Assembly: GCA_949752795.1 (NCBI GenBank)
Contig: OX457070.1
Span: forward strand, 30,923,088 to 30,987,087
DNA length: 64,000 nucleotides
Origin: Hyperoodon ampullatus
Taxonomy: Eukaryota > Chordata > Mammalia > Artiodactyla > Ziphiidae
Direction of reading: 5' to 3'
The notes under the pieces are model-generated. The model was not told the origin of the DNA and did not search any database. It saw only the letters and a list, made by a program, of their open reading frames with translations. Positions 22,284 through 34,395 of the stretch are shown here, piece after piece. The translations under genes and the position numbers were made by a program. Within the stretch, counting starts at the first letter, position 1, and each line of letters starts with the position of its first letter.

Positions 22284-23367
22284 AAAGGTATACAATGGAA
22301 AGTCTTTCCTGGCCATCCATTCTCCCTTGTGTTGATCATTGTTAAGTTTCTTGTATATTCTTCCAAGAAGTTTTTTTTGGTGTGTTCCCCCCATCCTTTT
22401 TTTTAAAGCTATGCCAGTATGTGGATTTATTAATTTTTTATAATTTAGCTTTTATTAAGTAACATTACAAAGGTCAGACTTAAGGAGATTTTTAATGATG
22501 TCATGCTCTAGTTTACAAATTACAGGCAGTTTTATTCCAAGGTTTTGAACCATCTTTGAAATGTAAGCATTGAGTCAAAAACAACTCAGCATAATTTTTT
22601 AAATTAGTTAGCAATTTCATAATGGTTGAGGTTGGTACTTCAGCTAGGGTCTGAACTATGTCAATATTTTTATGAAATTACTCTAGGGAAAATACTGTTT
22701 TACTAGAACATTTGTTGTACTTATTTTTCCACTTAGCACCTTATTAACAACATAGATAACAAATTTTTAAATTAAAAAGAGAAAATGATCTCTGAAGTGT
22801 AGTGGAGAAAGCATCTATTTTATTTCAAGCTTGCCAGATTAAAATTTCTTCCTCACTTTTGCCCTTCCAAATAAATTTTTTATTCAACAGTCCATATTCA
22901 CTTTCTCCCTTTCCTGATTTTTCCTTGGACTCCCATATCCACTTTGTGGTCATGGGTTGACAGTAATTATAGCTAATGTATAGATCTGGTGCAGGAATGA
23001 AATTTTGAAATGAAATGTGACTAATTAATGTTTCTGGGTTTGTCTTTGGTTTTTATAGTCTTGTACTATAAAAATATTTAAAACATTTGAAGATTTCTAT
23101 AGGAAATCCTTTAAAGTTTAGCACAGGTAATTCAGCAAGTCATAGGTCCTTATAGATTAATTTCTCAGATTTTGTTAGTTAAAGCCCTTTCTTACCAGTA
23201 TCATCAGGAGGGCCACATGGTAGCCCCATTGCTATCCCAGAAAACATTTCTGTGAGATAGCACTTTGACTTGTGTTCTGGGAGCATTATTAAATTCATCT
23301 GTGCTCTAGCCAGGTCTCTCTTGACTTTTGTGAACAATACAGAGAATTCATTTTTACTTGTATGTTA
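22284..23367. other. Intron 1, unassigned sequence
   Basis: AT-rich, with no repeat or exon recognised. Confidence 0.5.
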
Positions 23368-23382
23368 GAATTAGGTATGCAG

Positions 23383-23756
23383 GACTTCCCTGGTGACACA
23401 GTGGTTAAGAATCCGCCTGCCAATGCAAGGGACGCAGGTTCAAGCCCTGGTCCGGGAAGATCCCACATGCCACGGAGCAGCTAAGCCCGTGCGCTACAAC
23501 TACTGAGCCTGTGCTCTAGAGCCCACAAGCCACAACTACTGAACCTGCATGCCACAACTACTGAAGCCCGTGCGCCTAGAGCCCGCGCACCTAGAGCCTG
23601 TGCTCCGCAACAAGAGAAGCCACCGCAATGAGAAGCCCGCGCACCGCAATGAAGAGTAGCCCCCGCTCGCCGTAGCTAGAGAAAGCCCGCGTGCAACAGC
23701 GAAGGCCCAATGCAGCCAAACATACATACATACATACATTTATTAATTAAAAAAAA
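23383..23756 (+). mobile_element. CHR-type SINE, long form
   Basis: Head ggacttccctggtgacacagtgg, duplicated 'ccacaactactgaa' units, and a tail containing (CATA)n. Target duplications gaattaggtatgcag (23368-23382) and gaattaagtatgcag (23757-23771), one mismatch. Confidence 0.95.
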
Positions 23757-24314
23757 GAATTAAGTATGCAGTTTAAAACCTAGGGATGAGAGTGTGAAGC
23801 ACAGGCACCTACAAAAAGAGTCAAACCTTTACCACTGGCATTGTTAGAGCTGTCTGTTAGCACTTTTATTTATTTGTACTTTATCTAGTTTCAGGGATGG
23901 TTTTCTTTCATATGCTCCTGTGTGCAGTGCCACAAGCAACCTCCTATTATAGGCATGCAGTAAGTTGGCATCCAGCTTATTGCATGCCAGCTTGTAAGGC
24001 AATCTTTAATTATTTGCTTATAAGGTAATCTTTAATGAAAATTAGAATGTCAGGAAAAACAAGTGCTAATAGGTAAATAAGGGAAATCTGTGATTTTATG
24101 TGTGCTCACGTTGCAACTGTTTTCCTAATAAATAGAATTTCATGAATTATAAACTAGCTCATAGTAATCTTTCTCAAATAGTGAATTTATGAATGAACAG
24201 GTATACTTCAGCTCTGCCTTCCTGTCTAGCTGTCATTCTTTCTTTACCGTGATACTTTTGACGCCTCTGTATTTGCTTATTTTCTTGTTTTTCAGTCTGC
24301 TACAGTCTAGATCT

Positions 24315-24765
24315 CTGATGTCCAGTTCAGTAGCTGCTAGCTACATGTGGCTATTTAAACTTTAATTAAAATGAATTAAGGGCTTCTCTGGTGGCACAGT
24401 GGTTGAGAGTCCGCCTGCCGATGCAGGGGAAGCGGGTTCGTGCCCCGGTCCGGGAAAATCCCACATGCTGCGGAGCGGCTGGGCCCGTGAGCCATGGCCG
24501 CTGAGCCTGCGCGTCCGGAGCCTGTGCTCTGCAACGGGAGAGGCCACAACAGTGAGAGGCCCGCGTACCACAAAAAAAAAAAAAAAAAAAAAAAAAAAGG
24601 AATTAAAATGAAATAAAATTGTGAATTCAGTTCTTCACAATATCTATGTTTCAAGTGCTCAGTAGCTGCTTGTGGCTAGTAGTTACTGCATTAGCGCAGA
24701 TATAGAAGATTTCCAGCATTGCATTAATGTCTGTTAGACAGCGCTGGTCCAGAATGATTACGCAT
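24315..24765 (-). mobile_element. Ancient DNA-transposon-like repeat split by a SINE
   Basis: 'gtagctgctagctacatgtggctatttaaac' left of the SINE and 'caagtgctcagtagctgcttgtggctag' to its right form one element, in the opposite orientation to the copy at 8,455. Confidence 0.6.
24379..24600 (+). mobile_element. CHR-type SINE, short young form
   Basis: Head ggcttctctggtggcacagtgg and a long pure poly(A) (24572-24598). Flanked by aattaaaatgaa copies at 24363 and 24601. It is inserted into an older repeat, giving relative order. Confidence 0.96.
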
Positions 24766-24834
24766 CTGCATTTCACTGAAACTTACTATGTTGGCAGTCC
24801 TCTTCTAATTATCAGCATGAGGTTGGGAGTTGGG

Positions 24835-25010
24835 AAGATTTGACTTTAGATTCTGGTTCTGCCATTTTCTAGCTAAGTGACCTTGAACAAATGCTATAAA
24901 CTCTCTAGACCTTGTTTAGTACATGTGTAAAATGGTAATTACAGCACCTGAGATAGTGGTGACAATAGAGAGTGTCTGGAAATCACTCATTAAATGTATT
25001 TGGTTCTTCA
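24835..25010 (+). mobile_element. MIR SINE
   Basis: 'ctggttctgccattttctagctaagtgaccttgaac' and 'tgtaaaatggtaattacagcacc' follow the MIR core. Confidence 0.75.
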
Positions 25011-25019
25011 TTCTTCTTA

Positions 25020-25990
25020 CTTGACTTCTCGGTTATGTTGGGCCTTGTAGGGAACTCTTCAAATTCTCTCCTCTTCTGGCTTTTGTAACGTTTTCTGCTA
25101 GTGGCTCCTCTACCTCTCTGACCATTTTTGATCTTTGTTGCTTGCCTCTCATCTGGCTTTGATCCAGGGCCCTCTTAAATATGATTGTATCACTTTCCCA
25201 TTTAAAATCTCATACATTGTAGAGACTAAATCCTTAGCATAGCCTGTAGACTTCATTCGTTCTACTTGCTGTTTACTTCAGCTTCTTCCACCATGTTCTG
25301 CTTTCTCTCTATACTATAGCTTCTTAAACCTTACAATTATTCAGTATTTTATGCTATGTTTGTTCTTCCATCTGTTTATTCTACTCTCAGAGCCTTTTGC
25401 ATGGACTATGTTTGGAATGCCTCAAAAGTCCTTCAAGTAAGTGACTGAGCCTCCCACCCCCATGCCAGGTCAGGCCATGTTCCTGTGTTATACTCTTTTA
25501 GTAACTTTATGTCTTTGTAGCACATGATTAATTAGCTCTATAGGTGTTTGGCTGTTTTCTGTCTCCCCATGATATAATGTGAGTTCTGTGGGAGTGGGCA
25601 TCATGGCTGTCTTGTTCTTCCCTCTTATACACCCCTAACTGCCAGTGTAGGCTCGTATATATTATATAAATATTTATTGAATGAGTGAATTGAGTAAATG
25701 CATGAATTCTTTGTTTATTCTCAAAGTTTCATCATCTCCTATGTACTGATGATTCATATTTTCAGCCCACATCATTCTCTTCTTCTCTAGTCCAGAGTTC
25801 TAACTGCTTACTTGATATTTATCTAAATAAGGATGTCTGTAAGACGCCTCAGACTCAACGTAACAAAAACCACATGCATTATATTATCTTCATATTCATG
25901 CTTCATTATTCCCTGATTTTTCTTAATGGAAACAGTATCTGTCCATTTACTCCTATCTGGAAACCTGGTGTATACGTTTTACTCCCCTTC
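25020..25990 (+). mobile_element. LINE2 segments
   Basis: 25,020-25,715 ends in the L2 3' signature 'tttattgaatgagtgaatt'. 25,730-25,990 is an ORF2-derived piece ('gatgattcatattttcagccc', 'agacgcctcagactcaacg'). Old and non-coding. Confidence 0.75.
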
Positions 25991-26023
25991 GCCACCACCT
26001 AAAGCAATCATCAGTTACAGTCT

Positions 26024-26111
26024 GTACTAAAAGTATGACACAGAACACCTCCTGACCTGGTCTGGAGGTGGGAGGCTTAGTCACTCACTTGAGGGACTTT
26101 TGAGGCATTCC
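26024..26111 (-). repeat. Inverted duplicate of 25413-25503
   Basis: Its reverse complement aligns with 25413-25503 at roughly 87% by eye (about 9 mismatches and 3 gap positions over 90 bp), including ggaatgcctcaaaagtcc identically. The loop is about 520 bp. Confidence 0.8.
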
Positions 26112-26404
26112 AGTCTGGCTCACATACTGTCCATAAAGAGGAAAACATACTTAACAACGTTCCCAGCATATTAATGCTTCCTGCCATAAGCAGTGGCAGC
26201 TGAATCTAAAATACACTAACACAGCTGAAAGCAGCAAGCTACTGAAGAACAGAGTTCTGTATACTCTATCCATATACCACATTCTTCCTCTTGACTGATT
26301 TTCGCCATTTATCTGTGTTGAAAGAATTTATTGCACATTTCCCCCAGATGTTTGTGCATTTTTTCTTTGTTTCTGTAACTTAGCTTCAAATACCCTTTAC
26401 ACTT

Positions 26405-26640
26405 TTTTCTATTACATTTGATCCTCAAACAACGTGGGTTTGAACTACGTGTGTCTACTTACTTAACACGCGAATTGTTTTCAATAACTACAGTACTGCG
26501 AGCGTGGGGGTTGGTTGAACCTGCAGATGCGAACTGCAGATACTGAGGGCCGACTATGGGGCTGGAGCATCTGCGGACTTTGGTGTCTGTGGCAGGTCCT
26601 GGAAGCAATTCCTGTGAATACTGAGGGACAGCTGTACTTT
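26405..26640 (+). mobile_element. Tigger/MER-type MITE remnant
   Basis: Paired phrases 'cctcaaacaacgtgggtttgaact' and 'tactgagggacagctgtac' are the usual ends of a small non-autonomous DNA transposon. A related copy lies at 44,255. Subfamily not assigned. Confidence 0.55.
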
Positions 26641-26899
26641 GTTTGAGCTGTGCCTTTAGAAAGTGCCAGGCTTATTAGTTACTTAGCACATCTTTAACTA
26701 TGTTAATATGCTTATTAGGATTCTTGTTGGTTTTGTTAACACTCTGGTTACAGAGTTGCACAGGTTTTGAGTGTCTTGCTTCCAACTCTTTTCCTTAAGC
26801 CATGTTATTTTTAATGTGCGACTGTTTGTTTTAATGTGTAGTTTTAAGAACATGGAGATTTTTCAGGAACATAAGTATCATGTTATGGTAAGTGTGTCC

Positions 26900-27530
26900 T
26901 GTCATTTAGATCCCCAAATATCTCTTGAATCAAATTCTTCTTTATCCCCGCTGCCACTGGCGTCATTGCAGTTTCATTTATTTCTCACCTGGACTATTTC
27001 TATAGCCTACTTGAGGCTTTGCTCTTTTTACCTCCAAGTTCTTCTTCATTCTGTCTTCCATACTGCCACTCATTTTTCTTCTGAAAAGGAAATCTGGTGT
27101 CACTACCTGATTTAAAAGTCAGTGACATATCTTCAGAATTAAACATTTAAACTCCTTTTCATGGCACTCGTGTTCTGATCCTTATTTCTAGCCAGGCTTA
27201 TGCTATAACCAAGTCAAACTACTTGGTTCTCAAATGCCTCATCATTTTTCACTTATTGGTGCCTTTGTATGTACTTTTTTTTCCCCACCTGAATGTCCTT
27301 CCGCTTGCTTTCTCTCTCTGGCAAACATCAAGATCCTGTCCCAGTTGCATTTCCCAGCTCCTCCAGGCAATCAGTGGCCATTTGTAAGTAACTGTCGTTA
27401 TAGTACACCCCATATTTCATTGTGTTTCATTGCCTCCTCTACCAAGCCATGGGCAGAGCATGCATTTTTATTCATCTTGGTAAAGCCAGAGTTCCCTGTG
27501 TAGTATCTCTCATGGAATGTAAATGTTAAT
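26900..27530 (+). mobile_element. LINE2 3' portion
   Basis: 'ctcacctggactatttctatagcc', 'tcttccatactgccactca' and 'atcaagatcctgtcccagttgc' follow L2 in order. Frames are broken. Confidence 0.7.
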
Positions 27531-28289
27531 GCAGGATGGGTAGGTAGGCACTTGTCCTGGTGGCTTGGGAAGCTGAGGTGCAACTGAATTAGTTACATCG
27601 GTCGTCTAGGGATAGGGAGGTCTTTGAAAGTCCTGTGAATAAACAGAAAGCACAAGTGTGTTAGGCACAATGGGAAAGTTACCAAAAAGGAAATTGCTGT
27701 TGATTCTAAAAGTTATAGGACTCTTTTATGCTTTAAGATTCTTTTTACATATCTGAGTCAAGTGTCAGTTATATGTGAGAGTGTTACTTTCATTTGTTAA
27801 ATGGTAAGCAAACTTTTTCATAAATAACACTCAAAATTTATAAAGAACGTTTAATTTTGTTCACTTAAACTGATTTATCTTAACATTTTCTAGATGTATT
27901 CTAGAACAGCTGGTAAAGGGGGACTGAGACTCTAAATCTTTGATTTCTTAATTTAGCAAACATACTACATATATCAAACATAGTGTTAGGTGCAGGGATG
28001 TCAGGAAAAAATAAATAGCCCCAAAGACTTCACAGCATAGATTGAGTCAGGCATGTAGAGGGAAAATTTTTAATACAATGTAAGTGCTTCAGTAGAGCTA
28101 TTAGAAGGTGCTAGATTTCTTCTGATCACTCTACTTGACCAGTTTAAACTTAACATGTAGCAGCTCTTTGGACATTTTATTATTCATTTTAGTCACATTA
28201 CTCATCTCTTAAGAGTTGTATAATGTCAGGCAGTTATTTAAGTGCTGAAAGAATACTGCAGTCACTTTGTTGTGGATTATGGTGCTTTT

Positions 28290-28420
28290 TTTGAAGTGCA
28301 GTTGATTTACAGTGTTGTGCCACTCTCTGCTGCGCAACAAAGTGACTCAGTTATACTACTCATATAGACATACTATTTTCATATTCTTTTCCATTATGGT
28401 TTATCGATTATATTGCTTTT
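28290..28420 (-). mobile_element. Short L1 3'-end fragment, antisense
   Basis: 'gaagtgcagttgatttacagtgttgtg' and 'caacaaagtgactcagttatac' match the reverse of cetartiodactyl L1 3' UTR. Confidence 0.7.
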
Positions 28421-28449
28421 AATGCATTATATTTGATACTATGAGGCAT

Positions 28450-28615
28450 ACTATGATGTGGTAGAACACACATGGGATATAGAATTGGAAGACCTATACT
28501 GGAGGATTATATATATATATATCTGTAAAATAGCCACAAGACTGCCTGATTTAGAGTTCTGGTGAGTATTGGGTAAGTTAGTACCTAAGATGTTTGATAA
28601 AGTGCAAAATACTGT
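28450..28615 (+). mobile_element. MIR-like fragment with internal (TA)n
   Basis: 'gatgtggtagaacacacatggg' and 'taaaatagccacaagactgcc' resemble MIR. A TA repeat at about 28,508-28,522 interrupts it. Confidence 0.45.
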
Positions 28616-29369
28616 TTACATTTTTAAAAATCAAACTACTGAAAACTAGTATGTAGTGTTCTAGGCAGATCTAGCTTTCATAATCACTTCATTCTAATTT
28701 CTGTATAGCTCTGTCCAGTAATGTGCTTATTGACAAAGTAGAAAATGTATCAGAATGTTTTGGATTACAAGTAACAGTATCCTCCCATCTAAAAGTGGCC
28801 TAAATAATAAGGAATGTATTATTTCACAGAATAAGAAGCCCAGAGCCAGACAGTTACAGGGTAGTTTAGCAGTTCATCAGTTTCATCAGAGACATAAGTC
28901 CAGTGTACTTTAGAGCTCTGCATGTCAGGAGAGGGCTGTCATAATTTGACACTACCATCTGGCTGAAGAAGAGCAGGGAACACTTCCTCAAGTTCTCTTT
29001 ATTAGAGGGGAAAAACTTTCTTGCAAGTCTCATAGCAAGTTCTTTCTTAGATCTCATTGTGTTTTTCATGTTTTTTGCATACCACAAAAAAGACCAAATT
29101 CCTTATTCAGGCAGCTGAGTTTTTATTAGCTGGCTAGCTTACTTTATATCACCAGAGGACAGGCCTTATAGTACTAAAAACAGCCTCATCAATATTTTAT
29201 TTGGTACTCTGAACAAAAGTGGCAGATTTTTGATGGGAACATTGGCAGTGAGAATTATATCTGGCTTTTGATGTTATACTGTACCTCTTCCCTCACCAAT
29301 ACATAGCTGTCACCCCGTGTTGACAGCCTCATTAACACAAATATTTTCTGTACCAAGTTTACCATAACC

Positions 29370-30270
29370 AAAATCGTAGATCTGATAAGATACTTCTACC
29401 CAGAATATATAACAAATTCTTAAAACTAAACAATAAAAAGACAGCCCAACTAAAAAATTGGTAAAGGATTTGAATAGACATTTCTCCGGAGAAGACAAAC
29501 AAATGTCCAGTAAACACATGAAAAGATGCGCAACATCATTAGTCATTAGGGAAATACAAATCAAAACCACAGTGAGATACCACTTAACACCCCACTAGCA
29601 TGGCTGTAATCAAAAAGACCAGGTAACTGTTGAAGATGTGGAGAAATTGGAACCCTCATAACATTGCTGGTGGGAATGTAAATGGTTGTAGCTGCTTTAG
29701 AAAACAGTTCCTCAAAATGTTAAACACGGAGTTGCCATAAGACCTGGTAATTCCATTCCTAAGTATATACTCATAAGACATAAAATGAAAAACATGTACA
29801 CAAATGTTCCAGAATAGCCCCCCAAATGGGAACAGTTCAAATGTCCATTAACTGATGAATAAAATGTGGTATACCCATATAACGAAGCATTATTTGGCCG
29901 TAAAAAGAAATGTATTGATTTTTGCTTCAACATGGATGAATCTTGAAAATATTCTGCTGAGTAAAAGAAACCAGTTAACAAAAGAACACATATTGTATGA
30001 TTCCATTAATATGTAATATCCAAAATAGGCAAATATGTAGAAGAGACAGAAAGTTAGATTAGTGGTTGTCTATGGCTGGGGTGAAGCTGGGAAATGGGAG
30101 TGACTGCCAATGGATATGGACTTTCTTTTTGGGGTGATAAAAATGCTCTAACTTTAATTGTGGTAATGACTGCAGAGCTCAATGTACTAAAAACCACTGA
30201 ATTGTACACTTTAGATGGTTGAATTGTATGGTATATGAATTATATCTCAATAAAGCTATTATTAAAAAAA
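29370..30270 (+). mobile_element. Ancient L1 3' end, first of a tandem pair
   Basis: ORF2 C-terminal and 3' UTR text ('ttagtcattagggaaatac', 'ggtgggaatgtaaatggttg', 'acccatataacgaagcatt'), ending in a poly(A)-like run near 30,262-30,271. Multiple stops. Confidence 0.85.
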
Positions 30271-30271
30271 A

Positions 30272-31808
30272 ACCCTTACAAAGCTGTAGTAATCAAAACA
30301 GTATGGTGTTGGCATAAAAACAGACAAATAGATCAATGGAACAGAATAGAGAGCCCAGAAATAAACCTATGCATCCATGGTCAATAAATTTAGGGCAGAG
30401 GAACCAAGAATATAAAATGGGGGAAAGGACAGTCTCTTCAATAAATGGTGTTGGGAAAACTGGACCACTATCTTACACCATACACAAAAATCAACTCAAA
30501 ATTGTTTAAAGACTTGAACATAAAGCCTGAAACCATAAAATTCCTAGAAGAAAACATAGGCAATAAGCTCCTTGATATCAGTCTTGGCCATGATTTTTTT
30601 GGATATGACACCAAAAGCAAAGGCAACAACAACAAAAATAAACAAGTGGGACTACTAAAAAGCTTCTGCACAGCAAAGGAAACCGTCAACAAAATGAAGG
30701 AGACCTACCAAACAGGAGAAAATATTTGCAAATTATGTATCCAATAAGGAGTTAATATCCAAAATATATAAAGAACTCATACAACTCAATAGCATAAAAA
30801 CAGTCTGATTGAAAAACGGGCGGAGAATTTAAATAGACATTTTCCCAAAGAAGACGTACAGATAGCCAACAGGTACATGAAAATTTGCTCAACATCACTA
30901 ATCATTAGGGAAATGCAAATCAAAACCATAACAAGATATCACCTTACACCTGCTAGAATGACTATTAGCAGAAAGACAAGAGATACCAAGTGTTCACAAG
31001 GATATGGAGAAAAAGGGACCCTTGTGCACTGTTGGTAGGAATATAAATTGTTACAGCCGCTATGGAAAACAGTATGGAGTTTCCTTAATAAATTAAAAAC
31101 AGAACTACTGTATGATCCAGCAATCCCACTTCTGTGTATTTACTCAAAAGAAATGAAAAAACTAACTCAAAAAGATATATGCATCCCCATCCATTGTAGC
31201 ATTTACAGCAGTCAAGACATGGAAGCAATCTAAGTGTCCATGGATGGATGGATGAAGAAATTGTGGTATATATATTTCTATATGCAATGGAATATTAGCC
31301 ATAAAAAAAGAAGGAAGTCTTGCCATTTGCAACATTATGGACAGACCCTGAGGGCATTTTGCTAAATGAAATAAGGCAGAGAAAAACAAATACCGTATCT
31401 CACTTATACGTGGAATCTTAGAAACAGAAACAAAACCCCGAAACCAAACTTACCCATAACAGGTAACAGTTGGTGTTTGCCAGAGGCAAGGGGTGGTGGG
31501 TGGGGGAAATGGGTAAAGGTGTCAAAAGGTACAAACTTCCAGGTATAAAATAAACAACTCATGGGGATGTAATGTACAGCGTGGCAACTATAGTTAATAC
31601 TGTGTTGCATATTTAAAAGTTGCTGGGAGAGTAGATCTTAAAAGTTCCCATATAAGAAAAAAAATTATTAACTGTATATGGTGTTGGGTGTTAACTAGAC
31701 TTATTGTGGTGATCATTTTGCAACGTATACAAATATCGAATCATTGTGTTATACACCTGAAACTAATATAATGTTACATGTCAATTACTTATATCTCAAT
31801 TAAAAAAA
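30272..31808 (+). mobile_element. L1 3' half, second of a tandem pair
   Basis: A 1.5-kb 5'-truncated L1. A 100-codon reading frame (30445-30747) still shows reverse-transcriptase-region text such as DLNIKPETIKFLEENIG. The 3' end 'gttatacacctgaaactaat' is followed by an A run at 31,801-31,808. Better preserved than its left neighbour. Confidence 0.9.
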
Positions 31809-31809
31809 A

Positions 31810-32539
31810 TACTTGAGGTGGTAGGTCTGCTTTGGCTACCTAACAGATTATTACTTCTAATTTCTCCTGCAAAGTCATTTCTTCTGACTGAACCTTCCTT
31901 ATTTCTTCTCATTGTTATCATCTAACATCTTTCTGGATACTACAGTTTTTCATTCAGAATTTAAGTACCTGTGTCATATTGTCCCTCTAGGTTCCACTAT
32001 CACTTTGTCTTCATGTACACCCTTGCTTTAGCAACATTAACCTTCTCCATAACCCCATATACTTTCTCTCTACTAAAACTATATCCTATGGCCATAGGCA
32101 GGGTGGTCTCTTACCATAATCCAGAACTCTTCCACAGCTAGGACTTTATTTCCTCTGTTTTGAGATTATTTTCTCAATTATAATTATTGAAAATGCTATG
32201 ACTTTATAGAGTTTTCTGTTTGGGGATTGTGTGTGTTTTTAAATTAAAATATAGTACCAAATGAGTATTGTTCTCTACAAGAAGTTGTCGGACAGTTTGT
32301 TTCCATGTAAAGTATTCCATCCCTTTACTCCTCTTCTCAGCTGTCTCCACCTATCTCACACCCTCTCACTGTCATGTTTCTGTGATTGTTACTACTGTGT
32401 TAGATATATGAACAACACATTTTTAAATGGCTATGTGTGAGTTGTCAGCAACAAGCCACTTGAATTTAAGTGTTCTAAGTTGCGATGAAAACAGTTTCAC
32501 TAACTTACTTCTTCTCTTGTATAATACAGAAAGGGTGTG
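31810..32539. other. Intron 1, unassigned sequence
   Basis: Some L2-like pyrimidine-rich text at 31,860-32,130, but no confident assignment. Confidence 0.4.
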
Positions 32540-32735
32540 GCTTTATGATATATTGGTAAGAATACTATGGGAATTATATTAGCTTGAGTTCAAATTTGAT
32601 CTCTACTACTACCAACCGTGTGACCTTGTGCAAACTGTTTAACCTTGACATCCCATTTACCCAGAAGATTGTTCGGAGGATAAATGAGAAGGTATATAAA
32701 GTCTCTAACAGAGTACCCAGCACATAATACTTCTT
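32540..32735 (+). mobile_element. MIR SINE
   Basis: 'gagttcaaatttgatctctac', 'ccgtgtgaccttgtgcaaac' and 'cagagtacccagcacataat' match MIR in order. Confidence 0.75.
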
Positions 32736-32970
32736 TTTTTTTGTATTCTGTAATGTTAACTTTCCTTTTTCCATCCATGTTTATGTTCACAAAGCTAACT
32801 TTTAAAGATTGTTTTCTAGATCCATCAGTTTTTACCTTTAAAAAAATCCATTGGAACTCGACAGAGTAACAACATTTATTGTATTGCATGTTTAGTTAGT
32901 TAGTTTGTTTGTTTGTTTTCATGGAAAGGCATTTTATCAGCAGTGTGTACATGTCAATCCCAATTGCAGG

Positions 32971-33812
32971 GACCTCCCTGGTGGTGCAGTGGTGAAGAAT
33001 CTGCCTGCAGTTAGGTGCAGGATGTAATTCACACAGAGTCAGAGTGTTAGAGGTTAGCTTTGTGAAGGACAAATCTAGTTACAGATAATACAGACTAGTA
33101 ACAGTTACAAGATAACTAGGATTGATTAACTCTTTCAGGCCAGTTTATGCTGCTTCCCTAGCCTGTTCACTCTTCCCTTTATTTTCCTTGTTACCAGGAG
33201 AGGAAAAACCTCATTTCTATTTTTTGTTGCAACAGGAGCATTCCTTCTTAGATAATGTTAAATGTGTAAGTTGTAACATGTGAAACATTTTTAACAGTTT
33301 TTCTCAAAGTTTTGAAGCACTATTAGCCAGGATCATAGTGCAGTAGGATAGAATGTTATTCCTTGAAAAACTTTGTGTGTGTGTAGAGTTAAGAAGCAGT
33401 TGTATGTTTATGATTTAATAAAATAATTCTAAAGGCAAAAGAAAAATCTGCCTGCCAATTCAGGGGACGTGGGTTTGAGCCCTGGTCCAGGAAGGTCCCA
33501 CATGCCGTGGAGCAGCTAAGCCCATGCGCCACAACTACTGAGCCTGCGCTCTAGAGCCTGCGAGCCACAACTACTGAGCCCATGTGCCACAACTACTGAA
33601 GCCTGCACACCTAGAGCCCATGCTCCGCAACAAGAGAAGCCACTGCAATGAGAAGCCCGTGCACCGCAATGAAGAGTAGCCCCTGCTCGCCACAACTAGA
33701 GAAAACCAATGCACAGCAACGAAGACCCAGTGCAGCCATAAATAAATAGATAGATAGATAGATAGATAGATAAATAATAAATAAATATTTTAAAAGAACC
33801 AAAGTTAAAAAA
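32971..33812 (+). mobile_element. CHR-type SINE, long form, interrupted
   Basis: Head at 32971-33008, remainder at 33445-33812 with a (GATA)n tail at 33,749-33,771. SINE target duplications aatcccaattgca lie at 32957 and 33813. The body is split after 'gaatctgcctgc' by a 436-bp insertion. Confidence 0.95.
33009..33444 (+). pseudogene. Retrocopy of an unidentified polyadenylated RNA
   Basis: A 436-bp insertion inside a SINE, flanked by the 11-bp duplication aatctgcctgc (32998-33008 and 33445-33455). Its right end has AATAAA at 33417-33422, then an A-rich run (aaaggcaaaagaaa), the layout of a reverse-transcribed mRNA 3' end. No ORF or known repeat is recognised. It could be a 3' UTR fragment or a non-coding RNA. 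The source gene is unknown to me. Confidence 0.75.
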
Positions 33813-33829
33813 AATCCCAATTGCATGTT

Positions 33830-34070
33830 TAGTTTGAGCTAAAGTAGTTACTGAAATTTAGATTGGTACATTTAAAGTAGCTGAAGGATTTTAGAACTTC
33901 ATGTAAATTGTCTTAATTTGAAGAAAAGTAATTTCATTGTTAGAATAAAACCAGATGAAAAGAGCCACCAGTTAAGATCATTTTAGAGATAGTTTTGTAG
34001 GGCTAGTGTTGGTAATTACTCTTTGTGTAGCAATCTGCATAACTAAGAGTTGTTACTGAGCAAATTAAAG
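33830..34070. other. Intron 1, unassigned sequence
   Basis: Nothing recognised. Confidence 0.5.
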
Positions 34071-34081
34071 TTACACCTTGC

Positions 34082-34385
34082 CTTTTTAAAAAATAAAAAG
34101 TATTTATTTATTTATTTATGGCTGTGTTGTGTCTTCGTTGCTGCGCACGAGCTTTCTCTAGTTGCAGTGAGCAGGGGCTGCTCTTCGTTGCGGTGCGCGG
34201 GCTTTTCATGGCAGTGGCTTCTTGTTGCGGAGCGTGGGCTCTAGGCACGTGGGCTTCAGTAGTTGTGGTACATGGGCTTAGTTGTTCCGTGGCACGTGGG
34301 ATCTTCCCAGACCAGGGCTTGAACCCGTGTCCCCTGGGGTTCATTGGCAGGCGGATTCTTAACCACCATGCCACCAGGGAAGTCC
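34082..34385 (-). mobile_element. CHR-type SINE, long form, antisense
   Basis: Tail complement at the left, head complement ccaccagggaagtcc at the right, and target duplication tacaccttgc at 34072-34081 and 34386-34395. Carries a small internal 'ggggttcat' insertion near 34,337-34,346. Confidence 0.95.
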
Positions 34386-34395
34386 TACACCTTGC

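Noticed and set aside
30445..30747. 100-codon ORF as a gene
   Set aside because: It is a fragment of L1 ORF2 in a truncated element with stops on both sides.
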